This document shows, piece by piece, positions 1-5,725 of a stretch of DNA of 6,323 bases. The notes beneath the pieces are model-generated. The model did not search any database. It saw only the letters and a list, made by a program, of their open reading frames with translations, and had not been told where the DNA came from. Where the stretch lies: assembly GCA_913774795.1 (NCBI GenBank), contig CAJYIL010000637.1, positions 1 to 6,323 on the forward strand. Reading direction: 5' to 3'. The translations under genes and the position numbers were made by a program. The stretch is from Pseudobdellovibrionaceae bacterium (GTDB lineage Bacteria; Bdellovibrionota; Bdellovibrionia; Bdellovibrionales; JAMPXM01). The stretch's first letter is position 1. Each line of letters opens with the position of its first letter.

Positions 1-939
1 GTTTGCGCTTGGTGTAGTCGCGTTTGCATTGGCGCCGCCGAGAGGCTCGCCTTTTGTTTTTCTGGCGATCGCGTTGTCTTGGCCTTTCGGAACTGCGCCG
101 AAAAGTTGCGTGAGCTGATTCGAGTTCACGCTTTGACCTTTCGTCGCCTCTTGGATGTTGGCGACAAGCTCCGTCGAAATTCCTTGCGCCGCACTTTCGG
201 TCGCGACGACTTCACCTTGAGGGGTCATGTAGCTCGTGAAGATGACGCCTTTGTAGTTGTTCACGATCTTGAATGTGTTGACGCCGTGATTTGTTTCTTG
301 TGCTTTGACGTACGCTTCACCTTTGTAGAGATTGCCGTCTTCTTCGGCGATCGCTTGATAGCCATACTTGTTTCCGACTTTGACGGCTTCTTTCTGCTGC
401 AGCATCAAATAGACAAGAAAGCTCGAGAGAAAAGTCGCTGGCGGAACTTTGACCGCAGGCTTGGTTGTTCGCTTTCCGTTCGTGAGTTCGCTGATGACCA
501 TCGTGTTGTTCGTAAATGTGGCGTCGACGATATGGGGTCTTCCGCTCGCGAGGCTTGTGTACTGGTAGCTGATCGGTTTCAGATCGAAGCTCGATCGTGC
601 CTTCAGTGATTCGATGACGTCGTTCGCGGGCGGCGCGGTCTTCAAGTAGTAGATCGTTGAGTATTCTTTTTTCTTCGGATCAAACTCGAAGCGCTGAATC
701 GTATAACCGATGTGTTTGTCGCCGAGCATGATTTTCGAATAGCCCTCGAAGAGAACATCGGGTTTGGTCGCGGGCGCCTTTGCGGTGGTTGTCGCCTTTG
801 GTTTTGTTGCTGGGGCAGCAGTGGGGGTCTTTGCGTTTTGAACTTGCGTTGATGTTGTCAGCGCTTGCACGTGAAGTGCGAACATCGCGGTTGCAGTTGT
901 CGTCGCGACTCCGCGGATGAGAGACGAGTGTTTCATCAT
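1..939 (-). CDS. Secreted (periplasmic) protein of unknown function, 3' end cut by the window edge
   Basis: An open frame of 313 codons runs leftward from an ATG pair (939-937, 936-934) to the window edge with no stop. It starts with a plausible Sec signal peptide: basic n-region (MMKHSSLIR), Ala/Thr-rich hydrophobic core, and likely cleavage after HVQA at about residue 26. An Ala/Thr/Pro/Lys-rich linker (about residues 30-60) follows, then a folded region opening with FEGYSKIMLGDKHIGYTIQR. Its alternating hydrophobic pattern suggests beta strands. The 'G-x-x-x-IGY' opening loosely resembles beta-rich periplasmic domains such as DUF3108-like families or the N-terminal part of transglutaminase-like secreted proteins, but I cannot assign a family. 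The visible end becomes polar and Ala/Asn-rich. An in-frame ATG at 969-967 also has a good ribosome site and would add 10 residues; I prefer 939 because it gives a normal-length signal peptide. The gene is divergent from the Tad-like gene, so a functional link is not implied. Confidence 0.8.
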   Translation of the reverse strand, partial: MMKHSSLIRGVATTTATAMFALHVQALTTSTQVQNAKTPTAAPATKPKATTTAKAPATKPDVLFEGYSKIMLGDKHIGYTIQRFEFDPKKKEYSTIYYLKTAPPANDVIESLKARSSFDLKPISYQYTSLASGRPHIVDATFTNNTMVISELTNGKRTTKPAVKVPPATFLSSFLVYLMLQQKEAVKVGNKYGYQAIAEEDGNLYKGEAYVKAQETNHGVNTFKIVNNYKGVIFTSYMTPQGEVVATESAAQGISTELVANIQEATKGQSVNSNQLTQLFGAVPKGQDNAIARKTKGEPLGGANANATTPSAN

Positions 940-945
940 GAGACG

Positions 946-952
946 TCCTTTT
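946..952 (-). promoter_or_regulatory. Ribosome binding site for the minus-strand secreted protein (start at 939)
   Basis: Read on the minus strand, AAAAGGA lies 6 nt before the ATG at 939-937, which supports that start. A competing site, GAGGA at 980-976, sits 6 nt before an in-frame ATG at 969-967, so the start is not settled by ribosome sites alone. Confidence 0.5.
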
Positions 953-999
953 CGGATGAGCCCGACCATGGTCTATCCTCGCGTGGTGAATCGAGTTTA

Positions 1000-1028
1000 A
1001 GGATAACAGGGCGCTTTTGAGTCGTCCA
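1000..1028 (-). promoter_or_regulatory. Possible sigma70-type promoter for the minus-strand secreted protein
   Basis: On the minus strand, TGGACG (1028-1023, four of six matches to TTGACA) and TATCCT (1005-1000, four of six matches to TATAAT) are separated by exactly 17 nt. Transcription would begin near 993, giving a leader of about 25 nt to the ATG at 969 or 55 nt to the ATG at 939. Matches of this quality occur by chance, so the support is mainly position and spacing. I found no equally good promoter for the divergent plus-strand gene. Confidence 0.25.
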
Positions 1029-1050
1029 CTTATGGTACGATTTCCGGTAC

Positions 1051-3159
1051 ATGGGACAAGAGAGTCTACGCAAGCGCATGAAGCGCATCTTCCTGAACGA
1101 GACGGGTCAAATGACTGTCTTCGTCGCTCTCATTTTCCAAGTGCTCTTCGTCTTCTTCGCGATGGTCATCAACATCGGCCTCCTCGTCCACGACAAGATC
1201 AACCTTCAAAACGCCGTCGACCTCGGCGCTTACTACGGCGCCCAACGCCAAGCCGAGATCTTAAACGAGATCGCGCATGTGAACTACCAGATCCGGCAGG
1301 ATAATAAGTTGTTGGCTTGGCGGTATCGGGTGTTGGGGACGTTGGGTCGTGTTGATCCTCTGACCTACACCGCCGGTTCGTCGCCATCGACACAGAATTA
1401 CGCCGTCAACCAACCGGACCCAGAAGAAGTTCCGTCCGTCTGCGTGTTCAACCCGTTTTGGCTCGAAGCCACAAAGAACAGTACCGAAGACGAAAACTAC
1501 TGTAAGCGTCAGTACGGAAGCTCAGGAACGATCAAAGGTATTCCGCGACTCACGGTCGTCGCACCGTTCTTACCTGGAGTTATCATCGGGCGAATCTTAA
1601 TCGACAATCTCATCGATACTCAGAAGGGCGCACTCGTTAACCAAGGGCCGGCTAACTGGGTTTTTGCCGCGCAGATGATGGTCGCCTACAAAATGGCAAT
1701 TGCGTCGCGAAAGGCAGTCATCGAACAACTCGCGACGAATTTAGTGAAGGCAGATCCAGTTGATCAGTACAATCAATCAACCAGACAAGGTGTTCTGCAA
1801 ACAATTACGAAAAACCTCACAGTGAGCAATGCCTCAACTTTTTCTGAAGAGAGCTTCACGTTCAGAAATGGCCTAGCCACGCCTGCTTGTGCCGGATCGA
1901 ATAACAACGGATCGCCTACGATCGTTGATATCCGAACGTCTCCACTTTTGGTTTACACGTACTCGACGACCGCAGGTGGGGACTACCAAATCAACCCTGC
2001 CATTCTTGGTGCGCCATTGCCCTTTGATCCTTCGCCGATTCCTGCTCAGCAGTTTCAATTCTTGAGTGCATTCACAAATGGTGAGCCTTCAACGCAGTTC
2101 ACAAACGCGACGGAACTGGGTCGTCAAGGTTCGTCGCTTGGTTACGAGAAGAATCCATGGTGCATGGCTTACGTTGGGGTCAGCGCAAAAACTTCTCCGC
2201 GTAAACCTTTTGCGCCTTTCGGTCAGCCGGTCGAACTTGTCGCACGTTCATTCGCTCAACCGTTCGGCGGCCGAATCGGCCCGTGGTACAAGAACCAGTG
2301 GCCACAAGCTTCTGAGATTTCGACGGGCGAACGCGTAGACCCGCTGACACCCCCGCGTATGTACAACGATGCGTCTGATCACAACGGCGATTACAAAACA
2401 CTACTGCCAAATTACTCGCGTTTTCCGGGTGATCGACTTGGAGTGAAATCTCTTGCCCACCAAGCTGGAGCTCGACAACTCATTCGCGGTTACAGAGGAA
2501 AACCAAACGGCATGACGTTCGATTTCTTCACGAACTTTGACCGAATCCCGATCACCGGTGATCCGCTCGCATTCGATAACGCAATTGGTGCACCGCCGGA
2601 TAAGATCTCTCCAAGAGTTCGGAACGTGAGGACGGCCGAGACTGTCGCCATAGCGCCGGACTTATTCGACGCGACTTACTACTCGATCGATCTAAACTTT
2701 GCTTCGAACTACAAGTCGCTCAATCCTGCGCGACTTCCCAATCTTGGGAATCCGTTCGGATTGCAGCGTGCAGTCGCGCCCGATCTTGGCGGTCGAAACG
2801 GAACTGACTTCGCCGGCTTCAACGTTGATTCGCAGATTCAGGTCGCTAACAATCCGGCAAATCTCGATCCGCTCTTGCGGAATACGCTTGGCTACTATCT
2901 ATCGAAAGCTGAGCACGTTCTTACGGGTTGGGCGCCGCTCTCGAACAGCAACTTTGGATTTCCAGCACCGCGATTTGCAAAGTGCGACGCTTTTGCAAAA
3001 AAAGCAGAGTTCATGGTTCCTGGTGTTTGCACGAACGGCGGTCGAGTTGGCTATAGCGTGCGAATCATTTCTCGCGATCATTTGCTTTCGAACAAATGGC
3101 AAGTCGGCGGCGAAGGTCAAACCGGTGCCATCAAAAACCCTCCGCCACCCGATCTCTGA
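1051..3159 (+). CDS. Tad/TadG-like membrane-anchored extracytoplasmic protein
   Basis: A 702-residue protein. After a short basic N-terminus, ETGQMTVFVALIFQ leads into one membrane segment (about residues 22-46), then HDKINLQNAVDLGAYYGAQR. This matches the Tad domain found at the start of TadG-type proteins: a Gly-x-x-x-x-Phe-Ala-type start, a helix, then 'LQ-A-D-A-A'. Such proteins are anchored in the inner membrane with the bulk outside the cytoplasm, and in Flp/Tad systems act as minor pilin or assembly components. There is no Glu at position +5 after Gly19, so classical prepilin processing is doubtful. Six cysteines (131, 151, 280, 371, 645, 660) could form three disulfides. I see no von Willebrand MIDAS (DxSxS) motif, unlike some TadG proteins. 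The rest is Pro/Asn/Gly-rich and not recognised, ending in NPPPPDL. The start is ATG 1051, the first in-frame start after the TGA at 1018-1020; it lacks a clear Shine-Dalgarno, and ATG 1078 is an alternative. Confidence 0.85.
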   Translation: MGQESLRKRMKRIFLNETGQMTVFVALIFQVLFVFFAMVINIGLLVHDKINLQNAVDLGAYYGAQRQAEILNEIAHVNYQIRQDNKLLAWRYRVLGTLGRVDPLTYTAGSSPSTQNYAVNQPDPEEVPSVCVFNPFWLEATKNSTEDENYCKRQYGSSGTIKGIPRLTVVAPFLPGVIIGRILIDNLIDTQKGALVNQGPANWVFAAQMMVAYKMAIASRKAVIEQLATNLVKADPVDQYNQSTRQGVLQTITKNLTVSNASTFSEESFTFRNGLATPACAGSNNNGSPTIVDIRTSPLLVYTYSTTAGGDYQINPAILGAPLPFDPSPIPAQQFQFLSAFTNGEPSTQFTNATELGRQGSSLGYEKNPWCMAYVGVSAKTSPRKPFAPFGQPVELVARSFAQPFGGRIGPWYKNQWPQASEISTGERVDPLTPPRMYNDASDHNGDYKTLLPNYSRFPGDRLGVKSLAHQAGARQLIRGYRGKPNGMTFDFFTNFDRIPITGDPLAFDNAIGAPPDKISPRVRNVRTAETVAIAPDLFDATYYSIDLNFASNYKSLNPARLPNLGNPFGLQRAVAPDLGGRNGTDFAGFNVDSQIQVANNPANLDPLLRNTLGYYLSKAEHVLTGWAPLSNSNFGFPAPRFAKCDAFAKKAEFMVPGVCTNGGRVGYSVRIISRDHLLSNKWQVGGEGQTGAIKNPPPPDL

Positions 3160-3250
3160 TCGTCTCAAATCGAGAAATCGTCGAACTCCTCTTCAGCGCA
3201 CAAAAATTTCGACAGGAAAAATTCGAAATCTTCTGAGGTTTCCAGCTGTT

Positions 3251-3290
3251 TCGAGACCTACGTCCTAAAGTGGGTCTCTCGTAGCTCCGA
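3251..3290 (+). repeat. Imperfect inverted repeat (possible RNA hairpin) before the Cys/Gly-rich gene
   Basis: TCGAGACCTACG (3251-3262) is largely complementary to CGTAGCTCCGA (3280-3290). The core is CTACG/CGTAG, with a C-C mismatch and a bulged A in the outer stem. A competing pairing uses GAGACC (3253-3258) with GGTCTC (3273-3278). No U-run follows, so it is not a standard intrinsic terminator. It ends 21 nt before the next start codon and could influence messenger processing or translation. Confidence 0.35.
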
Positions 3291-3299
3291 TAAAGTAGT

Positions 3300-3304
3300 G
3301 GGGG
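3300..3304 (+). promoter_or_regulatory. Atypical G-rich ribosome site for the Cys/Gly-rich gene
   Basis: GGGGG lies 7 nt before the ATG at 3312. It is where a Shine-Dalgarno should be but is a poor match to GGAGG. The start is instead supported by the clean signal peptide that begins there. Confidence 0.4.
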
Positions 3305-3311
3305 CTAACTC

Positions 3312-4790
3312 ATGAACTTCAAGCATCTCTTCGCATCTCTCCTGATCTTATTCGGAGGGGCGTTAAGTCCATCGACGTCTTTCGCGCAGTCAGTGCCATG
3401 CTCTGCACTCGACTATAACAACGAAGAAGTCATTCGCTCGTCGGACGATAATGGTAAATGCCCCGATGGTTTCAATCCTCGTGGTCGCGGTCAGAAGGAC
3501 GCATCTTCTGAGAATGCTCCCGGTTCTGATAGCAACGGTTCAAAAGCTGGAGATCGTTATCCAAATCTTGGGGCAATCACGAGCGCCGTAAACGCTTGCG
3601 AAGCAATTAACAAAGATAAGGCCAAGCCAGCGTGTGGAGATCCAAACTCATCAGCGGGCATGTCTGGTTCCGAAAAAGCAATGCTCATGATGGGCCTTGC
3701 GCAAGTCGCAACTGTCGGCGCGCAAATCGCAGCAGCGAAAGGGTCTTCGACAGCCTGTATGTTAGGAAACGGATTGGCAGGCACGCTTCAGACGCTTGGA
3801 ATGCTTAAACAGAATGCTTGTTCAAAGAGCCGCGGGAAGTGTATCGACGAGTGCCAAGCTACAATCGATAAAATTGATCGAACGAGAGCGTGGGCCGATA
3901 CCGAGGTATCTCGTGGAACTCAATCTCCCGATTACGCCACGGCAAAGGCGATTGTCGACAACTCAGCAACAGAAAGAACGAGAGCGTCTGAAACTGGTAT
4001 TACGTGTCGCAAGTACGAAACAAACGAAATGATGATGATGGTTCAAATGCAGCAGCTCGCCGGCAATGCGCAGGCGATGCTCGCATGTAAGGGTCAAACA
4101 TCAGATGCGGCATCCGACGGCCTCGTTGCGACAATGCCGACACCGACGCAACTCACAACGGCGCCAGGCGATTGTTCTGATCCGACGTTCGCAGCCTCCA
4201 GCACGTATTGCATGTGTCAAAACCCAGCGAATAAAGCGAACCCAATGTGCGGCGGAACCGGTGCGACAGCAACCGTCGGTTCAGGTGGCTTAGCAGCTGG
4301 CGGTGTCGGCACTCCAGGAATCGGTAACCCATCGTCGGATGATCCAAGTGTCGTCGATACGTCAGCCGTGAAGGCGAACCCTGAAGGCGGTAAGCAAGTC
4401 GCTGGTTCAGGTGGCGGCGGAGGCGGACCCGGTGGTGGCGGTGGCGGCGGAGGGTTGAATCCCGACGGCGGTGGAGGCGGCGACGGAACGGGTATCAATA
4501 AAGACGTGATCACTGGCCAATCCGGATCAGCCGGCGGCGGATTAAGCGCTGGCGGTGGCGGAGGAGGCGGTGGCGGTCTTTCTCGTCCAGGCGGCGGCGG
4601 ATCAGGAGGCGGCGGAGGCGGCTTCAACCTCTCGAAGTATCTCCCAAAGAACATGTTCAAGAACCGCGGACTCGCAGGCATGACCGTACCAGCGCAAGAC
4701 GGTGTCACGGGCCCATTAGGTCCATCGATCTGGGAAAAGGTCCACACCCGTTATGAAGATAAAAAGTCCGGCCTGATTCTCGATAAGTAA
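3312..4790 (+). CDS. Secreted cysteine-rich protein with polyglycine tract and C-terminal motif, unknown function
   Basis: A 492-residue protein that I do not recognise as a named family. It opens with a Sec signal peptide (Lys4, hydrophobic core LFASLLILFGGAL, likely cleavage after SFA at residue 25). The mature body has 14 cysteines (30, 50, 96, 108, 149, 170, 177, 181, 232, 259, 288, 300, 302, 313), an even number that suits disulfide bonding outside the cytoplasm. Residues 119-165 hold two amphipathic or hydrophobic stretches around MLMMGLAQVATVGAQIAAA and CMLGNGLAGTLQTLGML. A Met-rich helix with four consecutive Met follows at 240-243. C288-x11-C-x-C-x10-C ends the body. A low-complexity Gly tract (about 366-437) leads to a C-terminal module (about 438-492) with GMT, SIWEKVHTRY and a Lys/Asp-rich tail. 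The gene lies 152 bp after the Tad-like gene and 17 bp before a similarly built gene, suggesting a joint role in the cell envelope. Confidence 0.85.
   Translation: MNFKHLFASLLILFGGALSPSTSFAQSVPCSALDYNNEEVIRSSDDNGKCPDGFNPRGRGQKDASSENAPGSDSNGSKAGDRYPNLGAITSAVNACEAINKDKAKPACGDPNSSAGMSGSEKAMLMMGLAQVATVGAQIAAAKGSSTACMLGNGLAGTLQTLGMLKQNACSKSRGKCIDECQATIDKIDRTRAWADTEVSRGTQSPDYATAKAIVDNSATERTRASETGITCRKYETNEMMMMVQMQQLAGNAQAMLACKGQTSDAASDGLVATMPTPTQLTTAPGDCSDPTFAASSTYCMCQNPANKANPMCGGTGATATVGSGGLAAGGVGTPGIGNPSSDDPSVVDTSAVKANPEGGKQVAGSGGGGGGPGGGGGGGGLNPDGGGGGDGTGINKDVITGQSGSAGGGLSAGGGGGGGGGLSRPGGGGSGGGGGGFNLSKYLPKNMFKNRGLAGMTVPAQDGVTGPLGPSIWEKVHTRYEDKKSGLILDK
4407..4622 (+). repeat. Low-complexity GGN tract encoding polyglycine (first copy)
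   Basis: About 72 codons dominated by GGC, GGA and GGT, broken by short inserts (for example LNPDG, TGINKDVITGQS and LSRPG). The glycine codons are mixed rather than a uniform triplet array, which suggests selection at the protein level as well as slippage. It encodes the flexible linker, or possible polyglycine-II helix, before the C-terminal motif. The antisense strand gives a spurious polyproline frame here. Confidence 0.85.
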
Positions 4791-4796
4791 GTAAAT

Positions 4797-4804
4797 GAGG
4801 TGAG
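4797..4804 (+). promoter_or_regulatory. Ribosome binding site of the second Gly-rich gene
   Basis: GAGGTGAG lies just upstream of the ATG at 4808, with 6 nt between GAGGT and the start codon. It sits wholly inside the 17-bp gap after the upstream stop, consistent with co-transcription and independent re-initiation. Confidence 0.7.
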
Positions 4805-4807
4805 TTT

Positions 4808-5725
4808 ATGAAAGCAGTCATCGCAATTCTTTCGACTGTCTCTTTGCTCGCAAGTCAGCAAGCTCATGCGCAAGCAGCGCAGGCAGCGACGCAGGCGATT
4901 TCAGGCGCGGTTATGGTCGTGGCAGTCTCGAACGTCGGGGCTGCGAAATTTTCGGTCCCATGCACAAAACCTGGCGGACAGGCCGCGTGCGTTTTGATGG
5001 GACTGTCGCTTGCGCAAATTCCGCTCGCGCTTCTAACGGGAAGTGGCGCAAAAAAATCGAAGGCGGATTTGACTTATTCGGGAGCAAACTACGGTGGAAC
5101 GGATGCGGCAAATCCTGCAACAGATCTCGCGTCTCAGCCGACGACATACACATTGGCCGATGGGACAACCATCACTGGCAAGGACGCACAAACGGCGAAT
5201 GCGTTGACTGCGAATGGTTTGGGTTCAATTGCGGACGACTACGAGAAGAACGCGAAAACGTTCGGAACAACCGGAATTCAAATCTCTGACGATGCTCAAT
5301 CAGTAAAGATGCCAAATGGAAAAACGATTCCCGCTTCTGCCATGAACTCAGCTGAAGGAATGCGGAACGCTGGATTCTCGAACGCAGAAGTTTCGAACGC
5401 GCAGAGCGCGCTCAATGACCTCCAGAAAAATTCGGCGTCGATCCAATCCAAAGTTGCAGCCCTCACCAACGACGTCGGTGGCGGCGGAGGCGGTGGTCTT
5501 GGCTCGCCAGGCGGTGGTGGCGGAGGCGGATACGGCAGCGGCGACGGCGCGTACGGAGCGGGCGGAAAGCTCGGACTCGGCGGTAAGGGCAACAAAGCCA
5601 ATGTATCAGGCATGTCGAAGAAGTTCGGCAACGACAACATCGGTGTCGCGGGCGATGACATCTTCGAGATGATTTCGCGCCGTTACCAATCGAAAGACAA
5701 AGTCGATTCGTTCTTGAAGAACTAA
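4808..5725 (+). CDS. Secreted Gly-rich protein with internal duplication and C-terminal motif, unknown function
   Basis: A 305-residue protein, not recognised as a named family. The signal peptide is clear: Lys2, core VIAILSTVSLLA, likely cleavage after AHA at residue 21. The mature N-terminus is Ala/Gln-rich (22-34), followed by a hydrophobic stretch (about 32-46). One cysteine pair (52, 61) precedes a second hydrophobic segment, CVLMGLSLAQIPLALL (61-76), which could sit in or on a membrane. Two imperfect repeats follow at about 114-138 and 166-190, each with [D/N]G-x-TI and ending in G[L/F]. A polar helical region (about 191-222), a Gly tract (224-259) and a C-terminal module (about 265-305) with SGMS and DIFEMISRRY complete the protein. 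The last module aligns without gaps to that of the upstream gene. The start is fixed by a good ribosome site and the signal peptide. The gene probably forms an operon with the upstream gene, and its stop overlaps the convergent nucleotidyltransferase gene. Confidence 0.85.
   Translation: MKAVIAILSTVSLLASQQAHAQAAQAATQAISGAVMVVAVSNVGAAKFSVPCTKPGGQAACVLMGLSLAQIPLALLTGSGAKKSKADLTYSGANYGGTDAANPATDLASQPTTYTLADGTTITGKDAQTANALTANGLGSIADDYEKNAKTFGTTGIQISDDAQSVKMPNGKTIPASAMNSAEGMRNAGFSNAEVSNAQSALNDLQKNSASIQSKVAALTNDVGGGGGGGLGSPGGGGGGGYGSGDGAYGAGGKLGLGGKGNKANVSGMSKKFGNDNIGVAGDDIFEMISRRYQSKDKVDSFLKN
5477..5584 (+). repeat. Low-complexity GGN tract encoding polyglycine (second copy)
   Basis: About 36 codons, mostly Gly with interspersed Ser, Tyr, Ala, Pro and Leu, using mixed GGC, GGA and GGT codons. 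It occupies the same place in this protein as the longer tract does in its upstream neighbour: between the body and the C-terminal module. Antisense reading gives a spurious Pro-rich frame. Confidence 0.8.

Larger units (their letters stand above)
3160..3311 (+). other. Intergenic spacer with no gene, between the Tad-like gene and the Cys/Gly-rich gene
   Basis: This 152-bp stretch has no credible coding frame of its own. A short perfect inverted repeat, CGATC-TCT-GATCG (3150-3162), spans the stop codon of the upstream gene, and an imperfect hairpin lies at 3251-3290. A TCGACA hexamer at 3209-3214 resembles a -35 element, but no reasonable -10 follows at the right distance. Whether the downstream pair has its own promoter here cannot be decided from the sequence. 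Confidence 0.6.

Noticed and set aside
79..609. Plus-strand 176-codon frame in the left part
   Set aside because: It lies antisense to the longer minus-strand gene, which has a signal peptide, a ribosome site and a more natural composition; the plus frame is rich in Arg, Phe and Val, as expected of a shadow.
1051..3159. Von Willebrand factor A domain in the Tad-like protein
   Set aside because: Some TadG proteins carry one, but I found no DxSxS MIDAS motif or VWA-like pattern.
2699..3268. Plus-strand 189-codon frame overlapping the end of the Tad-like gene
   Set aside because: Arg/Ser/Thr-rich out-of-frame reading with no ribosome site; the Tad-like frame is continuous through most of this region.
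3251..3290. Intrinsic terminator after the Tad-like gene
   Set aside because: The hairpin is imperfect and no T-run follows, so terminator function is not supported.
4217..4747. Minus-strand frame encoding a polyproline-rich protein
   Set aside because: It is the antisense of the GGN glycine tract; the plus-strand gene has a signal peptide, a C-terminal module and gene-wide coherence.
4407..5584. CRISPR array or tandem DNA repeat element
   Set aside because: The repetitiveness is in-frame Gly codons within two genes, with no constant repeats separated by unique spacers.
5296..5661. Minus-strand Pro-rich frame opposite the second Gly-rich gene
   Set aside because: Same artefact of reading GGN repeats on the other strand; no ribosome site or recognisable domain.
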